A DNA stretch of 64,000 nt from the NCBI RefSeq assembly GCF_023243075.1, contig NZ_JALKFZ020000127.1, positions 62,001 through 126,000 on the forward strand, in the 5' to 3' direction. Below, one piece after another: positions 33,409 through 40,667 of this stretch (its first letter is position 1; the number at the start of each line of letters is the position of its first letter). This DNA is from Frankia sp. AiPa1. GTDB lineage: Bacteria; Actinomycetota; Actinomycetes; Frankiales; Frankiaceae. The notes under the pieces are model-generated. The model made no database searches, was not told the DNA's origin, and worked only from the letters and a program-made list of their open reading frames with translations. The translations under genes and the position numbers were made by a program.

Positions 33409-34056
33409 TCAGCGCGCCGGGTGGCCGGTGCCGGCGACCGTGATGGCGCCCATGGCCTGCTCGCCGGCCGCCCGACGCTCCCCCTCGATCGCGCGGATCT
33501 CGCGCTCGACGACGTCGATCAGCTCGCGGTGGCCCTGCTCGACGTCGAACGCCTCCTCCAGGTGCAGGAAGCGGGAGATCGCGGCCATGGCCAGCAGCAG
33601 GGACGACGCCGGCCAGCGGCCCAGGTCGACGCCGTAGCCCTCGAGCACGCCCGCGAGCAGCTCGAGCTGCAGCGCGCGGAACGTCCGCGCGTAGGAGGCG
33701 ATCTCGACCCGGATCGCCTTGCGGTGGTTGGCCAGTGCCGTGAACTCCATCGTGCGCGCGTTGTTCGAGGAGTCCTGGGCGAACTCCCACAGCGCCCACA
33801 GCGGCTGCGGAGACCGCAGCGCCACGCGCAGCCGGGCGAGGCTGCGTTCGGCACCTCGGCGGAACAGCTCGATGAACAGGCTGTCCACCGAGCCGAAGTA
33901 GTAGTAGACCAGCCCGTTGTTGACGCCCGCCCGGGCCGCGATCCGGCGGGTGGTGACGGCGGCGTAGCCGTCCTCGAGCATCAGGGCCTCGGTGGCGTCG
34001 AGCAGCGCCGTGCGGGTGGCCGAGTCGTCGGCGGCACCGCGCCGTACCCGTGTCAT
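33409..34056 (-). CDS. TetR-family transcriptional regulator (Rieske region)
   Basis: A 215-residue TetR-type repressor. The HTH is at residues ~25-60 (ATEALMLEDGYAAVTTRRIAA, then NGLVYYYFGSVDSLF). The ligand domain contains MEFTALANHRKAIR, shared with the TetR at 56621, its paralogue. The ATG has GGGAGG 5 nt upstream. It lies between the two Rieske operons and is divergent from the SDR at 34434, with the direct-repeat operator at 34155 in between; the same repeat at 30732 suggests control of both modules (inference). Confidence 0.92.
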   Translation of the reverse strand: MTRVRRGAADDSATRTALLDATEALMLEDGYAAVTTRRIAARAGVNNGLVYYYFGSVDSLFIELFRRGAERSLARLRVALRSPQPLWALWEFAQDSSNNARTMEFTALANHRKAIRVEIASYARTFRALQLELLAGVLEGYGVDLGRWPASSLLLAMAAISRFLHLEEAFDVEQGHRELIDVVEREIRAIEGERRAAGEQAMGAITVAGTGHPAR

Positions 34057-34433
34057 GTCGACCTCCCGTTTCGCCCGCCGTCCCCGTACGCCCGCTCGTC
34101 CAAGTGTCGCCCCTGCCCGTGCTCCCGCAGTCCTTGCCCTCGGCCACACTCCATGTTAGTCATATGAAGAACTATCCTTGGTCGCTCGTAGAACACCCGG
34201 GTCCGGGCCGGTCGCACTCGAACCCGGGTGCGTAGCCGACGACGCGGCCCGGTGGGCCCGCCCGGACCAGCCCCGGCCGGCGGACGCCCGTCCACCAGAC
34301 GGCCCGACGCGTGCCAGACGCCGGATCCGCCGCGCGGGCGGCGCACGTCGGACCGGCGAGCCAGGCCGGATCGGCGGACACCGGTCCATACCGGCCCACC
34401 AGGCCATACCGGCTCACGAGGAAGGCGGAAACG
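34057..34433. other. divergent promoter region, TetR / SDR
   Basis: A 377-bp gap with the GTTAGTCA operator at 34155-34194 and GC-rich spacer; no gene or RNA seen. Confidence 0.5.
34155..34194 (+). promoter_or_regulatory. operator, two GTTAGTCA/AGAAC-type half repeats
   Basis: GTTAGTCATATGAAGAAC (34155-34172) and the weaker CTTGGTCGCTCGTAGAAC (34177-34194), 4 bp apart, match the units at 30732-30767. Confidence 0.62.
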
Positions 34434-35198
34434 ATGCCGCGAGGAAGGCCGCAGCAGTCCCGCGTGGCCGTGGTCACCGGCGGGGCGTCGGGCATCGGGG
34501 AGGCCAGCTGTCACCACCTGGCCGAGCGCGGTCACCGCATCGCGGTGCTCGACCTCGACGGTGACGCGGCGCTGCGGGTGGCCAAGGAGCTGCGGGCCGA
34601 CGGGGTCGACGCCCTCGCCCTCGCCCTGGACGTGACGGACCGCCCGGCGATCGACGCCGCCTTCGCCGAGATCCGCACGGCGCTGGGCCCGACCGAGATC
34701 CTCGTGACCAGCGCCGGTCTCGTCGACTTCGAGGACTTCGAGCGGATCACCCTCGACCAGTGGAACCGGGTCCTCGACGTGAACCTCACCGGCACGTTCC
34801 ACTGCTGCCAGGCGGCGGTGCCGGACATGGTCGCCGCGCGGTGGGGCCGGATCGTGACCATCTCGTCGTCCAGTGCCCAGCGGGGTTCGCCGCGCAACGC
34901 CCACTACGCCGCCGCCAAGGGTGGGGTGATGGTGCTGACCAAGTCCCTGGCCCGGGCCTACGCCGCCCATGGCATCACCGCCAACTGCATCCCACCGTCG
35001 GGGATCGAGACCCCGATGCAGCACCGGGACCAGGCGGCGGGCAACCTGCCGGCCAACGAGGTGATAGCGGCGACGATCCCGCTGGGCCGTCTCGGCGTCC
35101 CGGACGACCTGGCCGCCGCGGTGGCCTTCCTCGCCTCCGAGGAAGCCGGTTTCATCACTGGGCAGGTGCTCGGGGTCAACGGCGGGTCGGTGCTGTGA
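34434..35198 (+). CDS. SDR-family oxidoreductase (module 2)
   Basis: A 254-residue short-chain dehydrogenase with VTGGASGIGEASCHHLAERG at the nucleotide site, an Asp after strand 2 (AVLDLDGD) pointing to NAD(H), SAG in place of NAG, and the triad SSSSAQ ... HYAAAKGG. It ends with GQVLGVNGGSVL. It is very like the SDRs at 55773 and 53014 (shared WGRIV-ISSSSAQ and the GVNGG end). The ATG follows GAAGG by 8 nt. It overlaps the next gene by 4 bp (GTGA), opening the second Rieske operon. Confidence 0.93.
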   Translation: MPRGRPQQSRVAVVTGGASGIGEASCHHLAERGHRIAVLDLDGDAALRVAKELRADGVDALALALDVTDRPAIDAAFAEIRTALGPTEILVTSAGLVDFEDFERITLDQWNRVLDVNLTGTFHCCQAAVPDMVAARWGRIVTISSSSAQRGSPRNAHYAAAKGGVMVLTKSLARAYAAHGITANCIPPSGIETPMQHRDQAAGNLPANEVIAATIPLGRLGVPDDLAAAVAFLASEEAGFITGQVLGVNGGSVL

Positions 35199-35902
35199 CC
35201 CGCGCCGCGAGGCCACGGATCGGGCCCCTCGCGGTGTCGCAGTGGTCGGCACGGGACCGGGAGCTGCTGCGCGGCAACCTGGCCCGGGCCGACCGCTACC
35301 TGTCGGGTGAGCCGGACGCGCCGCCCATGCCGGCGATTCTTGGCCTGTTCGCGCGGCACTCCACGGTCGGTGCCGCCTGGCTGGCCTTCTCCTCGACCCT
35401 GCTCGAGCAGGGCGTCCTCGACGCCCACGACCGCGAGCTGTTGATCCTGCGGGTCGGTCACCGCACGAGCTGCGCCTACCTGTGGACCCAGCACGCCGGG
35501 ATGGCCCAGGCCGCGGGGCTCACACCCGAGCGGATCGCCGCCGTGGCCGACACCGGCGAGGCGCATCCGTGGTCGGAGCGTGACCGCGACCTACTGCGCG
35601 CGGCCGACCAGCTTGTCGCCGGCCACGTCATCGACGACCCGACCTGGGAGCGGCTCGCCCGGCACTTCGATGACCGCCAACTGCTGGAACTGACCTTCGT
35701 CGTAGGCAGCTACGTGTGTCTGGCGGCGGTGCTCAACAGCGTCGGGCTGCAGCCCGGGCCCGCGGCGCAGCCCGGGCCCGGCATCGACTCGCAGCCGTCG
35801 CGCCCCTCGCCGCCGACGCCCACGTCCGCGCGGACGCCCACGTCCCCGCTGGCGCAGAAGGAGGAGAGCCATGCCACGTTTCCCGAAGCCGCCGGAAGGT
35901 AG
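35195..35902 (+). CDS. carboxymuconolactone decarboxylase/AhpD-like protein (module 2)
   Basis: A 235-residue helical protein of the CMD/AhpD-like family. The core HDRELLILRVGHRTSCAY ... TQHAGMAQAAGL corresponds to the AhpD active-site helix, but the second Cys of the CxxC pair is Leu, so a disulfide peroxidase mechanism is unlikely. The C-terminal ~45 residues are a Pro/Thr-rich tail. The GTG start overlaps the SDR stop (GTGA), and the 3' end overlaps the Rieske gene by 32 bp. A paralogue lies right upstream of the third Rieske gene (62189), so the pair is conserved. The reaction is unknown. Confidence 0.86.
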   Translation: MTRAARPRIGPLAVSQWSARDRELLRGNLARADRYLSGEPDAPPMPAILGLFARHSTVGAAWLAFSSTLLEQGVLDAHDRELLILRVGHRTSCAYLWTQHAGMAQAAGLTPERIAAVADTGEAHPWSERDRDLLRAADQLVAGHVIDDPTWERLARHFDDRQLLELTFVVGSYVCLAAVLNSVGLQPGPAAQPGPGIDSQPSRPSPPTPTSARTPTSPLAQKEESHATFPEAAGR

Positions 35903-37139
35903 CTGGACGGAGCGGTATCCGAACCTCGGCACCGGCCCGGTGTCCTACGACGACTCGATCACGCCCGAGTATTTCGAGCGGGAGAAGGAGGCGGTCTTCA
36001 AGCGGGCGTGGCTGAATGTCGGGCGGGTCGAGCAGCTGCCCCGGATCGGCAGCTACTTCACCAAGGACGTCCGGGCCGCCCACGCGTCCATCATCGTGGT
36101 CCGGGACAGGGAACGGCGCGTACGGGCGTTTCACAACATGTGCCGGCACCGCGGCAACAAGCTCGTCTGGACCGACGACCCGAAGAACGAGAGCCAGGGC
36201 ATCTGCCGGCAGTTCGCGTGCAAGTACCACGGCTGGCGCTACGGCCTCGACGGCTCGCTCACCTACATCCAGCAGGAAGGCGAGTTCTTCGACGTCGACA
36301 AGAGCCAGTGGGGCCTGGCTCCGGTGCACTGCGAGGTGTGGGCGGGATTCATCTTCGTGAACTTCGCCCAAGAGCCCACGCAGAGCCTGCGCGAGTTCCT
36401 CGGGCCGATGGTCACCGACCTGGAGGGCTATCCGTTCGAGCGGATGACGTCCCGCTTCGGGTACACGACGACGGTCGGGGCGAACTGGAAGCTGTTCATG
36501 GACGCGTTCGCGGAGTTTTACCACGCGCCGGTCCTGCACGGGAACCAGTCGCCGGAGAAGTACTCGAATGCCGCCCGGCAGGCGGGCTTCGAGGCGCCGC
36601 ATTATCAGATCGAGCGGCCGCATCGGCTGGTGAGCACGTCGGGCGTCCGGTTCTGGGAGATGGGCCCGGACATGACCAAGCCGATGGAGCGGCTGACCCA
36701 GGGTGGGCTGTTCGGCCCGTGGGAGCCCGCCGACCTGGGCGAGCTACCCAAGGGGGTCAACCCGGCGAAGTGCGATCCCTGGGGGCTCGACTCGTTCCAG
36801 CTGTTCCCGAACTTCGTAATTCTCATCTGGAGCCAGGGCTGGTATCTCACCTACCACTACTGGCCGACCTCGTACAACACCCATGTCTTCGAGGGCAACG
36901 TCTACTTTCTGCCGGCGAAGAACGCCCGGGAACGGGTCGCGCAGGAGATGTCGGCGGTGACGTTCAAGGAGTTCGCCCTACAGGACGCGAACACCCTCGA
37001 GGCCACCCAGATGATGCTCGAGACCCGCTACGTCGACCGATTCCTGCTCAACGACCAGGAAATCCTCTGCCGCGCGCTGCACACCGAGGTACGCGACTGG
37101 ATCGACGCCCATGAGGTCCGCGAGGGAGTCCGCCGATGA
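35871..37139 (+). CDS. Rieske non-haem iron oxygenase, alpha subunit (module 2)
   Basis: A 422-residue Rieske oxygenase closely related to the one at 30809. The cluster ligands are Cys91/His93 (CRHRGN) and Cys117/His120 (CKYHGW); the iron site is DAFAEFYHAPVLH (His218, His223). GGAGGAGAGCC precedes the ATG. It overlaps the CMD-like gene upstream and the small gene downstream (ATGA at 37136). Electron-transfer partners are not adjacent. The repeated gene order suggests that modules 1 and 2 act on related substrates or successive ring positions. Confidence 0.94.
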   Translation: MPRFPKPPEGSWTERYPNLGTGPVSYDDSITPEYFEREKEAVFKRAWLNVGRVEQLPRIGSYFTKDVRAAHASIIVVRDRERRVRAFHNMCRHRGNKLVWTDDPKNESQGICRQFACKYHGWRYGLDGSLTYIQQEGEFFDVDKSQWGLAPVHCEVWAGFIFVNFAQEPTQSLREFLGPMVTDLEGYPFERMTSRFGYTTTVGANWKLFMDAFAEFYHAPVLHGNQSPEKYSNAARQAGFEAPHYQIERPHRLVSTSGVRFWEMGPDMTKPMERLTQGGLFGPWEPADLGELPKGVNPAKCDPWGLDSFQLFPNFVILIWSQGWYLTYHYWPTSYNTHVFEGNVYFLPAKNARERVAQEMSAVTFKEFALQDANTLEATQMMLETRYVDRFLLNDQEILCRALHTEVRDWIDAHEVREGVRR

Positions 37140-37468
37140 AAGCGTTGCTGCCGGCCGAGTTCGCCGACCTCGAGCCGTTCGCCGCGCAGTGGTGCCTGCC
37201 GACCGAACACGAGCGTTACCACGCCCGGCTGGCCAGCACCACCGAGGAGATGCAGACCTTCTACGACGCGGTCACCCCGCGCGCCGAGGCCGCGATGGAC
37301 TACCTGGACGCGTTATCCCTCGACTCGCTGCCCGACGAGGCGACAAACCTGCTGTATCTGCTCTATTCTATGATCCAGGCTTCGTTTCCCGTGGAACTGT
37401 GGCGCCAGCCGCGGGTACCGGACTCGGGCGCCACCAGCTTCGACTGTTTTGTGGAACCGGTGCCGTGA
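37136..37468 (+). CDS. small conserved protein coupled to Rieske oxygenase (module 2)
   Basis: A 110-residue protein of unknown function, a paralogue of 32095-32475. It shares FADLEPFAAQWCLPTEHERY, the helix EEMQTFYDAVTPRAEAAMDYL, the PDEATNLLYLLYSM segment and FPVELWRQPRV, and lacks the AIP-repeat N-terminus. The ATG overlaps the Rieske stop (ATGA). It has no Cys pair, metal motif or signal peptide, so an assembly or subunit role is more likely than a separate enzyme (inference). Confidence 0.86.
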   Translation: MKALLPAEFADLEPFAAQWCLPTEHERYHARLASTTEEMQTFYDAVTPRAEAAMDYLDALSLDSLPDEATNLLYLLYSMIQASFPVELWRQPRVPDSGATSFDCFVEPVP

Positions 37469-38748
37469 GCGCGCTGACCGTCCTGCGCGCCGCCCGCTGG
37501 CTCGACCTCGACGCGCCCGCCGGGGCCGAGATCCGCTCCCCCGCGGTCATCGTGGTCGAGGGCAACCGGATCACCTCGCTCGGCCCCGACGCTCCCGACC
37601 GCACCACGCCCGGCCACACCACCATCCCCGCCGGCGCCACCGAGATCGACCTGGGCGACGTGACGCTGTTGCCCGGGCTGATGGACATGGAGCTCAACCT
37701 GCTCATCGGCGGCCCGGAGACGCCTACCGGCCTGCCGCTGCCGATGCACGGCGTCCAGGACGACCCGCCCTACCGCACCCTGCGGGCGACCGTCAACGCT
37801 CGCCGGACCCTACTCGCCGGTTTCACCACCGTGCGCAACCTCGGCCTCATGGTGAAGACGGGCGGCTACCTGCTCGACGTCGCTCTGCAGCGCTCGATCG
37901 ACTCCGGCTGGGTCGAGGGGCCGCGCATCATTCCCGCCGGACACGCCGTCACCCCCTACGGCGGGCATCTCGACCCGACCGTGTTCCAGCGACTCGCTCC
38001 TGGGATCATGCCGCTGAGCATCGGCGAGGGCCAGGCCAACGGCGTCGACGAGGTGCGGCACTGCGTGCGCTACCAGCTCCGCCACGGCGCCAAGGTGATC
38101 AAGGTGTCGGCGTCCGGCGGGGTCATGTCGCACAGCACCGGCCCCGGCGCCCAGCAGTACTCCGACGACGAACTCGCCGCCATCGCCGACGAGGCCCACC
38201 GCGCCGGCATCCGGGTCGCCGCGCACGCCATCGGCGACCGGGCGGTGCGCGCCTGCATTCGGGCCGGCATCGACTGCGTCGAGCACGGCTTTCTCGCCAG
38301 TGACGAAACCCTGGCCCTCATGGCCGAACACGGCACCTTCCTGGTCTCCACCACCTACCTCACCGACGCGATGGACATCGCCCGCGCCGCCCCCGAGCTC
38401 CAGAAGAAGGCCGCCGCCGTCTTCCCCCAGGCCCGGGCCATGCTGCCGAAGGCCATCGCCGCCGGCGTGCGGATCGCCTGCGGCACCGACGCCCCGGCCG
38501 TTCCACACGGCGACAACGCCAAGGAACTCGCCGCGCTGGTGGCTCGGGGCATGACCCCGGCGCAGGCGCTGCGGGCCGCCACCGTCACCAGTGCCGAGCT
38601 GGTCGAACTCGACGACGAGCTCGGCCGGCTGCGCGCGGGCTACCTCGCCGACATCATCGCCGTCCCTGGCGACCCGACCAGGGACATCACCGTCACCCAG
38701 GACGTCCGTTTCGTCATGAAGGACGGTCGGGTGCATCTGAACCGCTGA
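37465..38748 (+). CDS. amidohydrolase, imidazolonepropionase/prolidase-like, lacking HxH
   Basis: A 427-residue amidohydrolase_1-type protein. The later metal and catalytic positions are clear: carboxylated-Lys region KVIKVSASGG, His in AAHAIGDRAV, His in CVEHGFLA, and Asp in CGTDAPAVPHG. But the N-terminal HxH, normally in PGLIDxHxH, reads LPGLMDMELNLL, so two zinc ligands are missing. It may bind one metal or act differently. The GTG start overlaps the stop of the small gene (GTGA), placing it as the fifth gene of the SDR-CMD-Rieske-small operon. The reaction is unknown. Confidence 0.88.
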   Translation: MSALTVLRAARWLDLDAPAGAEIRSPAVIVVEGNRITSLGPDAPDRTTPGHTTIPAGATEIDLGDVTLLPGLMDMELNLLIGGPETPTGLPLPMHGVQDDPPYRTLRATVNARRTLLAGFTTVRNLGLMVKTGGYLLDVALQRSIDSGWVEGPRIIPAGHAVTPYGGHLDPTVFQRLAPGIMPLSIGEGQANGVDEVRHCVRYQLRHGAKVIKVSASGGVMSHSTGPGAQQYSDDELAAIADEAHRAGIRVAAHAIGDRAVRACIRAGIDCVEHGFLASDETLALMAEHGTFLVSTTYLTDAMDIARAAPELQKKAAAVFPQARAMLPKAIAAGVRIACGTDAPAVPHGDNAKELAALVARGMTPAQALRAATVTSAELVELDDELGRLRAGYLADIIAVPGDPTRDITVTQDVRFVMKDGRVHLNR

Positions 38749-38802
38749 CCCGCCACCATCAACAGCAGTCACCCGAGACCATCGCATCCGAAGGGAGCAC
38801 GC

Positions 38803-39111
38803 ATGTCCGGCGTGCTGGTAGTCGAGTCCGGCCCCGCCTCGCCCGAGGAGGCGGCGGCCTACCACGACTGGTACGACAACACCCACATCCCCGAGATCCT
38901 CACGTTGGACGGCTTCGTCTCGGCCCGCCGGCTCGCGGCGGGCGACGGCGACACCTTCCTCGTCATCTACGAGATCGACGGGGACGTCGAGGTCGCGAAG
39001 GCGACGCTCGCCGCCGCCAACGCCGCCGGCACCATGTCCCCGCCGAAGGGCCTGCAGCTCAAGCCGCCGCCGCGGGTCCGCTACTACAGCCAGCTCGACA
39101 ACGCCGGGTAG
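38803..39111 (+). CDS. EthD-like dimeric alpha/beta-barrel protein
   Basis: A 102-residue protein of the dimeric alpha-beta barrel type. The pattern YHDWYDNTHIPEIL near residues 21-34, DGFVSARRL, and FLVIYEIDGD is typical of EthD-like/stress-responsive small proteins often found in steroid and aromatic catabolic regions. Some members are monooxygenases or isomerases, others have no known activity. The ATG follows AAGGGAG by about 5 nt. It closes the module 2 operon, 54 bp behind the amidohydrolase. Confidence 0.85.
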   Translation: MSGVLVVESGPASPEEAAAYHDWYDNTHIPEILTLDGFVSARRLAAGDGDTFLVIYEIDGDVEVAKATLAAANAAGTMSPPKGLQLKPPPRVRYYSQLDNAG

Positions 39112-39132
39112 CCGCCAGCCGGCCAAACTCCG

Positions 39133-39208
39133 CAGGATCCCGCCACGTAGGTCGTTGTAGGGCGCAAAATGGACACGAACACGCCCACAACGACCTGCTT
39201 GGATCCTG
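39133..39208. terminator. large interrupted stem-loop between convergent genes
   Basis: Three nested perfect inverted segments: CAGGATCC/GGATCCTG (39133-39140 with 39201-39208), AGGTCGTTGT/ACAACGACCT (39149-39158 with 39187-39196) and GGGCG/CGCCC (39160-39164 with 39182-39186), around a 17-nt AT-rich loop. It sits between the EthD-like and esterase genes. It may be a terminator or the remnant of a small inverted-repeat element. Confidence 0.6.
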
Positions 39209-39344
39209 AGCCCAGCCGACCCGGAGACATCCGTTACGGAACGTGACTCCCATCGCGTGGTGGGGCCCTCCGACCTGGCGCTGGCCAGCGGAGTCGCCTC
39301 CCGGCGCGTGGCCGGAGACGCTCTCTCGGTTGGCGCGGGCGAGT

Positions 39345-40667
39345 CTAAGGGGCGGCTCGTTCGACTGGCTCGAGCACGCGGCGCGGATCGCCCGCGGACG
39401 GACCGGAGGAGCCGAAGGCAGTGGCGAGCGCGGCATAGACATCGCGCAACAGCTGCGCCGTGCGCGGCGTACGCGGGATCGTGCCGAACCCTCCGTGGAT
39501 GACTCCGGGATACACATGTAGCTCCACCGGCGTGCCGGCCCGGGCCAGCCGCGCCGCGTAGTCGAGGTTCTCGTCGAGAAACGCGTCCACATCGCCGATG
39601 CAGAGGTAGGCCGGCGCGAGTCCGGCAAGGTCGGTCGCGCGGGCCGGAGCCGCGCATGCCGGAATGTCCCACCCGCCGGGCTCGTCCGTCCCCTCCGCGT
39701 CGTCCGGGGTCGGCTTCTTCGGCGCCGGATCGGCCGGGGCGCGATCGCCATCGGCCGGGACGGCCAAGGGTGGGTCCCCGGTCGGGACGGTCGAGACCGA
39801 ATCATTCCCAGCCGGGACGGCCGGGAGCAGGTCGGACAGGTAGGCGCCCCAGCAGAGCCGGTTGGCGCGCAGGTGCCACAGGCCCCAGTGCCCCGGCGCC
39901 TCGCTCGCGCGGATCGACGCGGTCAGCTCTCGGTCGTCCAGCATCGGGTAGATGAGCAGCTGAAGCGCCGGCTGGGGACTGCCGGCCGCGCGCAGGCGCA
40001 GGCAGAGCGCGGCGGCCAGGCCGGCGCCCGCACTCGCGCCGCCGACGACGAGGCGATCCGGGTCCACGCCGTGCGCCGCCGGATCCTCGACGAGCCGGGC
40101 CCAGACCGTCGCGGCGTCGTCCAGGCCCTGCGGGTAGGGATGCTCGGGGGCGAGTCGCCAGTCGACCGAGACGATCGCGCAGCCCAGCTCCAGGACCATA
40201 CGTTCGAGCCGGTCGTCGTTCTCGTCCAGGGTGCCCATCACATACGCCCCGCCATGCAGCCACAGCAGGCATGGCAGCGCCACCGCCCCCAGCCTCGTGT
40301 CCGCGCCGGCCTCGGCGAGCCCCGGATCGGCTCCGGACCTCAGGTCGGGTCGGTACCAGCGCACCCGGACGTCGGGACGGCCATCGACGCCGGCGATCGT
40401 GGCGTCGGTTCGCATCACGCCGGGGGTGGGCGGCGCCGGCGGGGCGGCCACCGCGGCGTAGGAGGCGCGGATCGTCGCGACCGAGGTCAGGTCCCAGCGC
40501 GCAAGCCGGTCGAGGGCCGCCACCGTACCGGGCTCCACCCGCGCTCGCACGTCGATGGCTGGGGGCGGGGCGCCGTCCGGCGGACGTGCTGCCGCGGGCA
40601 CCGGCGTGGGCGCGGCAGGGCGGGGGGTGACCGGGTGGGCGGAGGTGGTTCCCCGACTGCCGGTCAC
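39345..40667 (-). CDS. alpha/beta-hydrolase fold-3 (HSL-type) esterase
   Basis: A 440-residue serine hydrolase of the hormone-sensitive-lipase group. The oxyanion motif LLWLHGGAYVMGT, nucleophile VVGGASAGAGLA (GxSxG), DxD-containing CIGDVDAFLDE and catalytic His in PGVIHGGFG are in order. A ~50-residue Pro/Asp-rich insert lies between the nucleophile and the acid, and the N-terminal ~30 residues are Pro-rich. The GTG start overlaps the stop of the flavin monooxygenase (GTGA). It probably cleaves an ester produced by that monooxygenase, as is known for Baeyer-Villiger pathways (inference). Confidence 0.91.
   Translation of the reverse strand: MTGSRGTTSAHPVTPRPAAPTPVPAAARPPDGAPPPAIDVRARVEPGTVAALDRLARWDLTSVATIRASYAAVAAPPAPPTPGVMRTDATIAGVDGRPDVRVRWYRPDLRSGADPGLAEAGADTRLGAVALPCLLWLHGGAYVMGTLDENDDRLERMVLELGCAIVSVDWRLAPEHPYPQGLDDAATVWARLVEDPAAHGVDPDRLVVGGASAGAGLAAALCLRLRAAGSPQPALQLLIYPMLDDRELTASIRASEAPGHWGLWHLRANRLCWGAYLSDLLPAVPAGNDSVSTVPTGDPPLAVPADGDRAPADPAPKKPTPDDAEGTDEPGGWDIPACAAPARATDLAGLAPAYLCIGDVDAFLDENLDYAARLARAGTPVELHVYPGVIHGGFGTIPRTPRTAQLLRDVYAALATAFGSSGPSAGDPRRVLEPVERAAP

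Noticed and set aside
37136-37468. Reading the small Rieske-linked protein as a ring-hydroxylating beta subunit
   Set aside because: It is ~50 residues too short and lacks the cone-fold pattern of such subunits; listed as unknown instead.
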